In this document: positions 27,001 through 39,000 of the stretch, one piece after another
Layout: each line of letters starts with the position of its first letter
How positions within the stretch are numbered: the first letter of the stretch is position 1
From: Amphibalanus amphitrite
Lineage: Eukaryota > Arthropoda > Thecostraca > Balanomorpha > Balanidae
DNA: 64,000 nucleotides
Reading direction: 5' to 3'
Assembly: GCF_019059575.1 (NCBI RefSeq)
Contig: NW_024881848.1
Coordinates: 434,001-498,000 of the forward strand
Notes under the pieces: model-generated
Database searches by the model: none
Told to the model about the DNA's origin: nothing
Seen by the model: the letters and a program-made list of their open reading frames with translations, nothing else
Position numbers and translations under genes: made by a program

Positions 27001-30000
27001 TAGTATTATTCTGGTGCACTAGGATTGTCACAATCTGACGCTAAGACGTGCCAGATGCTGCCGAGGTCCGGGTAGGCCCCCCAGTTTTGGTTTTATAGTG
27101 TTGAGTTGTGAGCATGGAAAACGTTGTAGGTTTTGTTATCAGCGTGAGATATTTAAGTGCTAAAGGAATGTTTGTGATCTTTCGGTATCTTCCGCGTCAT
27201 CTTGGTCCGGCGCTGCTGGGTTCAGAGTTGTTACAGGCCGCCTACCTGAGATGTTGTGTCTTAGCTACAAAAATTCAGAACGGGAGCGCATTTGGAATGT
27301 CCTTCCGTAAGTCGGATCGCAGTGCATCGTAACAGGCTTTGGGGGCAGCTAAACGGCACCCAGCCGTAGAAAAGACTCCGAATTCACTCGCCATTCTGGT
27401 CAGGTATTCATAGTAATAACGACACGAGCTGCACGTCATGGGGAGTTTTTAGTTTGGGGGTATTTTTCTTTTTTTTTTATAAATTTTGTCCGAACCTTTT
27501 GATGGGAAGGATTCACAAGGACAGAGCCACCGCTAAGCGAAGCTTGTTGCGATGACCCTGCCCTCTACCCTCCGATCGCGCAATTCCAGTTCTATGGCAG
27601 AATTTAGAGTCCAAAGTTTAACGTGCGCACAAAGCCGCGCACGGCCGGTCCCCTCACTGACTTCGCCTGGCTACGGCCTGCCACCAACCGCAACCATACC
27701 TGTCAGGAGGCCCATAAATGTCGAGCGCCCGTCGCGCTTCGAACCCGGACTGTTATAACCGGGAACGCGTGCTCTCACCACGCGGAGTCCAACGCTCTAA
27801 CCAACTGAGCTACGGGACCGGCAAAGTCTGGTTTTCTGAAGTTCATGGCTGCGGTAAGTTTAAAAGCCACCGCCAACCAAAATTAAAGATGTACCAGCAT
27901 GGATACATTACTCAAGTGCGCAGTTTCATGCTGGGACACTCCCGTTCAACATGCCTCAAGGACCGCGGCTTTAGGTTTTATTTCATTGATTGTATGTGGC
28001 TGCGTAGTGCGTACATTCCTAACCGAGATGCATAAGTGCATATCTGAGCTCGTATCACCCAGCTAATGGACGGAGTTACAAGCCTGTCGTCTGTCTAGAA
28101 TGTGGTGATTATTCGTAACGTGCTTTATAAATCACGTGTTACGCACACGCATTATGCATGCTACATACCTATGTAAACGTACTACACATGGCGCCCTCGT
28201 ATAACGTTTGACTCGTAACGTCTAAAACGCTGTGTGTCGGTCGCGTCTGGCTGCGTAGATGCAGGTTTTTAGTCTAACCACATAAGGTAAACCTGAATCT
28301 ACAGTACGCCTTGTCCAGATTCGGAGCTGTGCACGCTGTCTGCTCGGGCGGGCTCAGGTCAGCCAACACGTCCAATGAATGATGCATGACGTCTGCACCG
28401 GTCGCCGCCTTCTGTGACGCGGGTGGTTGTCTGCGATCAGTTGGGGGAGGGAGGGGAGGCCCACTCTTGACTCAATGGGGACGCTGCGGAGCGGTGGCCG
28501 AGCTGTATGGATTGTGTTTAGAGTCGTGGCTTACTGCGGAATAATTTTACGGAAAGCTTCAAGCTTGGATGCGGGCCGTAGCATATAAGCTGGCATGTGA
28601 AGCGTGAAGCGTGAAGCGTGGCTCTTGGGGACACGATTCAGTCCACTTGACTCCCTTATCCTTTTGTCATTTTTTTCTATACCACAAATTTCGCCAATTA
28701 TGGGCCTATCCAAAGAAGCTACCATTTCTACGACAACTCTTCATTGAAACAAGATTATGCCACCAGCAAAGCATTCGCCACTAAAACCATTACCTTCTAA
28801 CGTTTTCCCATCGTCCGTTTCAGTAACTACAACTTCCTTGCGGACGGTCTGGCCAGCACCCTGGGCGTGCCGGCGGCGCCGCTCGGATACAGCTTGGCGA
28901 GGAACAACGTGAGCGCCGACATAGCGCGCAAGATCGCCTTCCGACACCGCAGGGTCAAGGAGCTCTACAACATGTACAGGAACAACGTGGCAGGTGAGGC
29001 GGCATGATCGAGGTGGAGGGAAGGCGATGGGGAGTTATCAGGTAGTTTATTGAGGACTCTTACGATCATGACACTTCTCAACAGAAGTAAGAATAGGCAT
29101 TGCAGAAGAGGAAGTGAAACTGTGACGTGATGGCAGCTAGAGTCCTGCGTTGCGGCTTTAGTACTTGGTAGACCGTTCTTCCTAAATGTGCGGATGAGTT
29201 CTGGGCGGGATCAGGACTCCGCTGACCGTGAACTGTGGGTCATTCATCGCTGACGCACCACGCCAGCGGTGGAGGCGGCGGCGGCTCAGCCTCCGGCTCC
29301 CAGCTGCTAAGCCGTCTGCTGAGAACGTCTGCTAAGTTAGGTTGGACTGCTGGGGCCGTCTGCCGAGCTGCTGGGATGTCGGCTGAGACAGAGGGACTAC
29401 TCAGAAGGTGGATAACTCGAGGCTTGAAGTCATCTGGGAGTTATATGTCACTCACTGCGACCTCAGCCGCTGACTGGTGGGCGGTGGGTATGGCTGAGGA
29501 TAGTGAGGAAGGCAGACTGCTGCTGCAGGCGGTTGGTAGAGGACGGAGGAAGGAGGGACTGTGAGAACTCTGTCCACCAGTACTCGGTAGGCAGAGGGTG
29601 GTTGACGTTGCATCAGCCATTAGGCGGCTATTCTCTGAATCGCTGACTGGGGTATAGGTGGGTGGTCGCCTGTCCTGTCCCCTCTGGAGACTGGATAAGA
29701 GGGAGGGGTGACCTGAGAGCGATGAATGAGTGGATTAGGAGGCGAGAGGCTAGTGGCGGCGCTTGGCAACTTGAAGTCAATTGGGATGTGTTGCTGGCCC
29801 GAAAAGAAAGATTTGGCCAACAAAAGTCCAGCTGACTACTCAGCCGCTTCTGCAACTGGGTAATGACGTCCTGGCGAATCAAGTCCGGCCCTGGGCCCAT
29901 GACAATGAAATGACGTTTCACGAATGCCGGTCTATCATGACTGGCACTCGCCAGACCTGCTGCAAGTGATGTGAGCCAACCGAACTTACGGATACGGCGG

Positions 30001-33000
30001 CGGTCTACGCGACACGTCACCCGCGTTTGTCCAGGCTACTCACGTACTGAGACCAGCCTTGGACGATAGTTCACCGTTTGACCATCAGATGGCAGGCAGG
30101 TCGGATGTCCCTTGCTGCAGCGGTAGAGAGGTGCTCTGAAGAATTAAGCCAGGAGTTATGCGATATCTGTATTTTTTATCATGATGGAAATCTAGCCAGG
30201 ACAATGAGTAGCCAGTAAGCGGGCGTAGAATAATAACGGCTTTGCTCCTGACATTGAAGAAGCCCCGGACTTGATCCGGAAATAGCTAAATGGAATTTCA
30301 TTCATCACCGAAGAATCCAAGCTCAGCATGAGTTGTGACTGCACTTCAACGACTTCTCATTGACAGATAATGAATCGCCAGCCCCGGCTGGATTTTCCCG
30401 TTCGTCTCGGCAACAGCGGATTATGCACGCTGCATCCGCGCAGTTCATCAGACAAGGCACTCGCTCGTTTAGCGGACCTGGGACGGCCCGACGAGTTTAT
30501 GTAAATCCAATCGATGCGCGCGGCTCTCCCGTTCCCCTCGGTCCCCCATGTCGGTCAGAATCGGTCAAGGTTGGTCAGTTCGGCCGTGACCGCGGCCCGC
30601 TGACCCTCCGTCTTTTTGCAGTGCGCGGCTATCTCGGCGCCGGTGTCGCCATAAAAGCGTCATCCCTCTGCCGCTGACGTGGTCCTGTCGAGAGCCCGTC
30701 CCGTCCCGTCCCGTCTTGGCCCGTACCGTGCGGTCCGTCTGTCCCGTCCATCTCGTTCCCACGCCGCCCGATCCATACTATACAGAGGCAGAATGTTCGG
30801 CTGGTCGGTCAGGGTGTAGTACGGAATAGAGAGGGTCTTCGAGGGTCGTTTATTCGGCCGGCATGTGTGGCACTTCTGCGCGGTAGTTGAGGTCAATACT
30901 GCGCGGTAGTTGAGGTCAATAGTGAGGGGTTTCCCCATTTAGTGACCTGATACGAATCGCAGCATGGGTCGTTAAAATGACCCTCACTGTGATCCGTGCC
31001 CATTGCTCAATGCTCATCTCTAGGACCCATCTCTGGCTGGTATACCGACCCATCTACTCTGCACAGTGGCAGCAGGAGCTGATGATGTCACCGCTCCGTG
31101 ACGTTACCGCGTCATGTGACGTCACGGCCAATAACACGTCACCACGGTCACGCCCAGTTGACCGTTCATGGAAACGGAGATTTGTATTTCGTGATGGATA
31201 TTTCCAGCGGCTTCTAATCGTGATTTTATTGCGACGGACTGGCTCTTTGTACACAAGCTTCATGCTTATATTTATATTCATTCATTCTCTAGAGTCGCTA
31301 TTCCTTATACATAACCTTCCCTTGGTGGAAATAACCACTCGCTTTGCTGAAATCACCTGTTCAATACACCCTTAAAACAGCAGCACTGTCCGCTGACTGT
31401 GTAGTGTCTGATTTATCACCCATCGTCACCCAGCGTCCCTGACCGTGGCGCGGCCAGCGTGCGCTGTGGGTCAGCAGTGACAAACGGTGGCCATATTCGG
31501 TATACGGCGCTACCCACTGTCTGTGAGGCTGGACGGTGCAGCGAACGGTGGCCCGCGCAGGCAGGGGAACCGATAGAGACGGTCGCCTCCGTGCGGCGTG
31601 CGGACAGACCCGGCTCGAGGCATTGTTCGAAATTTGAGAGCTAGAGGGTGGCTAAGAGTGTGTGTTCTTTGCTTCTGTTATCGTCACGTTCCAGAGCAAT
31701 CCAAGTTTGGCTTATGACGACTTGCTGTATTATGGAAATTAATTCGTCTTCTCATCCGATCAGTACGTAGTTAAGTTTATATTCAATGAACATCCTTGGA
31801 TTGAATGGATTGAACCATCCTTTGTCCGAGCTCGTATTCAAATGTTTGACCATGGACTAACACAAGTACGTTATAGCTTCTTTATGCTTATTCATCACCC
31901 ACATGTCTGTTGAGACGTAACTCCTGTCCTGATATTATCTGCTGGGTAAGTTAGAAGCTCAAGTAGCCGTGTGGCGTGTCCGCCCACGCGGCCTTCGTGT
32001 TCATCTCGACCGCTTTATGTTCCTTTCCACTGCTCCTGTGTCTGCCTGTCCGTCAACTGTTGTCCCAAGGCAGACCGAACTGGATAATTATCATGCAGCC
32101 CTAGTGATATTCGGGTAGGGATGAGGGACTTGAGACTGTCCTCTAGGTTGCAGGTCTGGGTTTTAGCGAAAAGGATCGAATAGTCGCCGCAGGACAGCAA
32201 CCTTGGGTTGGCGTATGTCGCGGTCTGTGTCTCTGCGGTCTGACAGTGACCACTTCTGAAGCTGCTAGTGTTTGTCGGGGAATCGTTTGTGGCGCAGCAG
32301 GTCGACGTTTATGACGCAGAAGGGCGATGGTCGTGGCGCAGTAGACGATCATTTGGCGTTGGTTCTTGGATGACCAGCAGACGGGAGGTGGAAGTTCCAC
32401 AGGCTGGTAATGGCTGTGCGACGCTATCCATGTCTTTCGTTGAAAACTGGTGCTCGGTAAAAGAACAAAGTCACGGATCTTGGTTTGGATAGAACAAGGG
32501 AGCGGAGTCAATATTGACGAGTTTGTCGGCGGAATAAAGATTAGCCGTGACTGTGCTTGTCTCACCCTGTTTGGTAAAACAGACGCCTTCACCGACGCTG
32601 TAGCGGATTTGTAAATGAACCGGGCTGGTAAAGGTGCCTCTTCAAAATCTGGCGGTTCCAGCGTCGATTCGTTAGGACAAAACAGTATATTTGTGATGCC
32701 CGGCAAATAGTGGTTGTTGGTTCAAAGCATCCAAGTTCGGACAAAACAGCATTAGAATTCGCGGCACATCCGGGCCGCCCGCCGCGTCCGTCTCCTCTCC
32801 TCACCCCATACCCATCCCTCCCGTCTCGTCCCTGTCATCCCGTCCGCCCCCCGCGGCGTCCCTCGCTCCAGACGACACATCCGTCACCACCTGTGCCCCC
32901 GCAGGGTGAGCCTCCACAGCTGCCCGCACCTGCACCGCACCGGCCTTGGGTCATGACGCGTGCGCAGGATGGACCCCGCTGGTCCGTCAGAGTCGTGCCG

Positions 33001-36000
33001 GAAGACGGTGGTTGCGGTCAGTGTGCGCGCTTCCTTCTGAGGAGAGTCGGGGTCAGGGTGGGAGGCTGCCGGGGTCAGTGTTGACCCCTGCTGCTGCTGA
33101 GTGGGGGTACGGAGAACTTACCGTGGGATTAAATCTTACCGTTCCCTGGTGTACCTACCACGAGCGAGGCCAGCCATCTGATTGATAGGTAAGGAGAGAC
33201 AAGAGGTGCGAACGACCCGGGGCTGGCAGAACCGGGTGAGGTCAGCGATGACGTCACAGTGGTCAGCGGAGTAGCGATGGGGCGCAAACGGGACGGTTTG
33301 CGTTGCGGCCGTGTCCTGACTCGTGACAGTATACTTGATCGTATTTATAACTCTGCCGCCGCTGTGACGTGCGAGACCGCCCGTATGGGGTAGCCCCGTG
33401 ACGCCCAGCGGCAGTTATTGATGGAATTCATGGCGGATGTTGTGTCAACTCAACAGGCATCTCACGGCCTTTCGGAATGTGGATTCGATTCACATCAAAC
33501 CGAATATTTTTGTACCTGGAATTCTACTACTTGCGCTCGCTATTTGCGTCACTGTGGCTCTATAAATGCTGTATACATCTACCGACTACTCTTAATTTAC
33601 GATTGGTTCCTTTTCATGACGTAGTTGTTCGTATTTTTACTTTTTTCCCTCACATATTCCCACTTTTTCTCCTTTTAGCGCCCATAATAAACGAGCCCAA
33701 ACAAAGCCTGATGTTGGAATTGTCCGTCATATACCTTAGTTTGTGGTTCTGCTAAACGCTGACCGATAGCTCATGTTTGTCCTCACCATGAGCCGAGTGT
33801 TTGTCTCTACTGTGTATCCCTCTCCGCTGACGTATGTCTGTATGTCTGTCTGTGTGTGTTTGGCAGAGTTGTTTCGGGCACATCTGCACGGTCGCCACCC
33901 GTCCTTCGAGCACACCTGGACCAAGACTCGACAGGAGCTGGAGATCGAGACCAACGGCTGGCTCACGCAGGCCTGCTCGTGTCTCAAACTCATCCAGGAA
34001 AGGTGAGTCAAAAAAGCAATCATCAAATCACTTATCGATCAAGATCCCAAATCCTGTTTCGGGTACGAATAAGGATCATCTGCATGTAGCTGAGCTTTTT
34101 ATCGGTAACTTCAATGATTCACAAGAAGCTATCACTGCGTGGCTCATTCGAACCGGACTTCAGTGAGACTATTTTACGTCAGTCCTAGCAGGGGTCAGCG
34201 ATGACGTCATTGTTGCGCGGTGGTGACGTCACTGGTCGTATTCTGCACCCGGGTCACGGCGCATTGTCGTGTTGTCTCTGTCTTTGACGCCGCAGTGTGA
34301 ATGCGATTTATGATTCCGCGGTGCTTTGAATGGTGCTACCGCTCAGCTTATGACGTTATAAGTCCGGGAAGAGCTCGGTTGACTATCAGACTGCTTCAAG
34401 TTGTGAACTCACGAATAAGAAACCAGCTCAGAAAGATTAACGCTCTTCTGAAAACGTTATCATTTCCACTGGCTTTTATAGCTATTTTATTTAAAAAGAA
34501 AATTGATTGTCATGAATGCATTCCAGCAACCGATTGTCTCTATTTATATCTTCCTTTTTTAAAACCTAAACAAAATGTCTGTCAGTCTATGCCGGGTCAG
34601 ATCGGTTATCGCAGTTCATCATACGGGTACCTTCCTTTGTTGGTCCTGGTTTTGGCCCGTTGAATACCTAATCAATCACCCATTTTAGCACAACAGCTAT
34701 CGTGCTAGTCACCACAGTTCCTTTTTCACTAATGTAAGTGGGTGGTTCAGTTCGTGAGTTCAGTGGCCTGCAGCGATCTCTGAGAGATACCGATCAGCCT
34801 TCCGACCAGGACAGAGCAGCTAGAACTCCATTCTTTTTATACTGCCACCGGGAACCCGACCTTCCTGTCCGGTCTAGTGTGTGGGTGACTGCACTCCTTC
34901 AACCCTACTGCGCAATGGACATTGGTGCAATTACGAGATGCACTCACTAATCAGAAATCGTGAGGTCGGCAGTCATGATTCTAATCAGACGTGATAGGTC
35001 CCTCATCTGGCCGTCGCCTACCGTGACCTATCAGTGACCTTTATAGACCGACCCGGCGCGGGGAACGGTTGCATATGATGGGACTATCTAGCAGCAGTTT
35101 ATAACACGTTTGACGGTTTTGGTGTGCCAATTTTAACAACCCTTATCGGAGGCTCGTGATCCACTACTCATAGAAGATGGCCGTTGATATTGGCCGGCCT
35201 AGAAAGCAGTTTGTTTTGCAATTATGATACATGTTAGAGGTGTCAATCGGTTACCAAAATTTCGGTATACCGATACCGAACCAATACCGATTCGGTATTC
35301 GGTATTATATACCAAAAGCATTTGGTATTTTGTCGGTATCATGAAAATCAACTACTGTCATAAAATATTTGAAAACATTTTTGATAAACCTTCTGAACTC
35401 AAATTTGATTTTGCTAAATGACACTGGATGAAGAAAAATGGCAATCATGACACATTTCTCCCAAATGCATGATATCCTAACAAATGGGCAAACACATCAA
35501 CTGACAACTGTAATATCAATTACATCAGTCTACCAATGTTAAATGGCAACTTATCAGTGTTAGCAAATTCCAATACCATGAGGATAATTATCCTACAAAG
35601 AAAGCCAATGTGCAAGACATAAACATGAATTAATGTTTAACTCACTGTATGCTGGAAAACATACTTAAACTACCTTTCTCAAAATTTCCAAAGCATTTAT
35701 TAGCAACAAATTTGACTTTGTTTTGAGGAGTCTGTGATTGATCTTGACCTTGTCTTCCTCTCCATTTTACTGCAATGCAATTACATTATCCAAAACCCTG
35801 TTTAATACAGCACTAGCTTCACCATTATCATCTAATATTTAAGGCAGCATTTGTCACTTCATCATCACCCCCATCAGCCCACAAATCTTCAACTTCGCTC
35901 AACTTCAAAAAGCCTTGTAGTGAGCGATGCTGTCATGATCCTGTGGATCTTCAATTAGTGTTCTCTTTCCTGCTCTCTCAACAGATACAGATCGCTAGCA

Positions 36001-39000
36001 ATTTTATCATAAACACTTATGAAATATAATACGGTCGTCAAGTTAGATGTAAGGGAATCCTAATCTATAATCTAAGATTCGGAATCAGGTGAGCCCCTAC
36101 GATTTGGACCAAACTTGGTCAGTGGATAGTACGTAACGTTCTGATTACGATGCACCCAAAATCTAAGCTCGGCCCGCCATATTTACGAAGTTACGGATGT
36201 TTGAATTTCAAGGTCATTCGGGAGAGCCCCTACGATTTCCGTCAAAATTTGTGTACGGACACTCTAGATGCTCCTCATTACGAATATCACAAAATTTAAG
36301 CTCGGCCCGCCATATTTACGAAGTTACGGAGGTTTGAATTTCAAGGTCATTTGGGTGAGCCCCTGCGATTTCCGTCAAAATTGGTATACGGACATATTAC
36401 ATCCTCCTCATTACAAATATCATAAAAGTTAAGCTCGGCCCGCCATATTTTTCAAGTTACGGAGTCACAAAGTTACGGAATTTCAAGGTCATTCGGAGAG
36501 CCCCTCCGATTTTCGTCAAAATTTGTGTGCGGACACATTACATGCTCCTCATTACGAATATCGTAAAAGCTAAGCTCGGCCCGCACTATTTCAAAAGTTA
36601 GAGATGTTTGAATTTCAGTGAGTTTCAAACGTCAGTAACTTTTGAAATAGTGCGGGCCGAGCTTAGCTTTTACGATATTCGTAATGAGGAGCATGTAATG
36701 TGTCCGCATACAAATTTTGACGAAAATCGGAGGGGCTCTCCGAATGACCTTGAAATTCCGTAACTTTGTGACTCCGTAACTTGAAAAATATGGCGGGCCG
36801 AGCTTAACTTTTATAATATTTGTAATGAGGAGGATGTAATATGTCCGCATACCAATTTTGAGGGAAATCGCAGGGGCTCACCCAAATGACCTTGAAATTC
36901 AAACCTCCGTAACTTCGTAAATATGGCGGGCCGAGCTTAAATTTTGTGATATTCGTAATGAGGAGCATCTAGAGTGTCCGTGCACAAATTTTGACGGAAA
37001 TCGTAGGGGCTCTCCCGAATGACCTTGAAATTCAAACATCCGTAACTTCGTAAATATGGCGGGCCGAGCTTAGATTTTGGGTGCATCGTAATCAGGACGT
37101 TACGTACTATCCACTGACCAAGTTTGGTCCAAATCGTAGGGGCTCACCTGATTCCGAATCTTAGATTATAGATTAGGATTCACTTACATCTAACTTGACG
37201 ACCTTGGCTTTTGGCTTGACTCGCACACAGCAGTTTCAAAACTGAACACATCTAAAAACATTTCAATGTCGCAGCTGCGCCAGGTTGAGGAACCGATATA
37301 GCTCAATAATTAATTGAAAATAATTGAACAACTATGCTTTTCTGGTACTTCATTTTTCAGCAAAAGTGGCCTACAACTTTCTTGAATTAATTTTAAGATG
37401 TCAAAATCTATACAAGGAATTTTGATATAAGTGAACTTAAGCAAAAAAGAAAAGGAAAACTTTATTTTATACAGTTTAATCAAATGCAAATGGCCGCCGC
37501 CTGTAAGGCCGCCATTATGGAAGAGATGACACGTGACGTGTGTCAATGCTTCCGTAAGATTATGGACATTTTACTTAGATTTCATCGCGATATCATTACA
37601 GTGGTGTCTGCTATCTATCAGTGTGCCTCGTAAGTAATTATTTATCAAGTTTTGTTGTGTTACACATTTGTTTATGAAGAAAAATTGGTTGCGTCAGTAT
37701 CGTCACCAATCACCATGCTACTTGGGTTTAACTGTAGGACTAGGTATCATGGGCTTTGTTTACATTAATGGTGTAGCAAGCCCAAGGTGTAGCCCATCAT
37801 TGTCAATTGGGTTACCACTTTTGGATCATGATAACACACTTAACCCTGTCTTGACCGGACTCGAAATGAATGACTTGAATTGAAAGAAGGTTTGATGGTT
37901 CAGGCACGGACAAGATTCAGGGTTCAAGTTATTTTGCTAACACCTCATGCAGTTGATTTGAATCCACATTCCAGTAAAATAACTGACCTGAATATTTGTT
38001 AATAGTTACAAAATAAGTTATAAATGTTTTTTTTTTTTTGCAATGCAAATAATTAACAGATTGCCTGATTTGTTTTTGTTACCTTATTTCAAAGTTTTAG
38101 GTACCTTTCAAGGCTTATCATATGTCTTGAGAAAGTTTGAAGCATTTGTTTGATAATTCCCTGATTTCGGTATCTAGTCGGTATTTCCCCCTATTTCTGA
38201 AAATCGGTTCGGTTTTGGTATAATCTCAGTGGTTTTGGTCGGTATCGGTTTGGTATTGGTTTCCAAAATTTCTGAAATTGACATCACTAACACATGTGAG
38301 ATCGTAAATATTAGTGGAGGTTTTGTATCGCTTCATCGATGGTAGCCATCTTTTCCTTGGTCATCTTCAACTACCTTATCACCATGTGACGTGTGAAAGG
38401 GCTCACGGTAACCCGTTTGATTACGTCACTGGATACTGAATAGAGCTGTCAAACGTATCTAACTGTCCCTGCGTGAGGGTTTTCCTCAACCGTAGAGATT
38501 CATGGCATTCCTACAGACCTTACGCACTGCCGTCCGCTTTGCTTGTGGGTGGCATCTACTAAAGGACAGAGTTACCGCACATAGTCTTCGTGACGGACGA
38601 CAGTGGTCTGCCCATCAGAGGAATTGATGGATCGGTACTGGGAGGGCCTTGGCGATCGGACAGACTTCATTCAGCTGAACGGGATGGGAGACAGTCGGAC
38701 CACCAACAATGTGATGGGGACGCACACAGATTGTAGGAATAACAGAGACAGTTCCTTGGACCTCACCTTGGCCAGGGATCAGAGCTCTGATCCGAGAGTG
38801 TTGCGTAACCTGACAGATAAAAGATCAGAAGTGAGGTGTGTCGCCGTTTTTCTGCTTCTCATGCTTTGTCTTATGAATTAGGTTGGGGAGGGCTGTGAAC
38901 CTGGAGGGGTGTTGGACCGCGTAAAACCTGTTAGAGCTGAACATGATTAATCAGTGCTGCTGCAAATTCCTTCGTCTCGCTTTAGGGGAGGCAATTTCCT

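Larger units (their letters stand above)
24468..28823 (+). other. eya intron 10
   Basis: This 4.4-kb intron holds two 19-bp repeats with TTCCGGGGAA (26012-26040) and a tRNA-type SINE on the - strand (27463-27822). Otherwise nothing is recognised. Confidence 0.6.

Noticed and set aside
27723-27822. Functional tRNA gene
   Set aside because: A and B boxes are good, but stems pair poorly and a SINE body with an A-rich tail follows.
32143-32706. 187-codon open frame on the - strand in intron 11
   Set aside because: Composition looks less random than most, but I recognise no family and see no promoter, splice or transposon context. A protein search would decide.
38603-38881. 92-codon frame considered as an extra eya exon between exons 12 and 13
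   Set aside because: Exons 12 and 13 join in phase and align continuously with the Eya domain, leaving no room for it.
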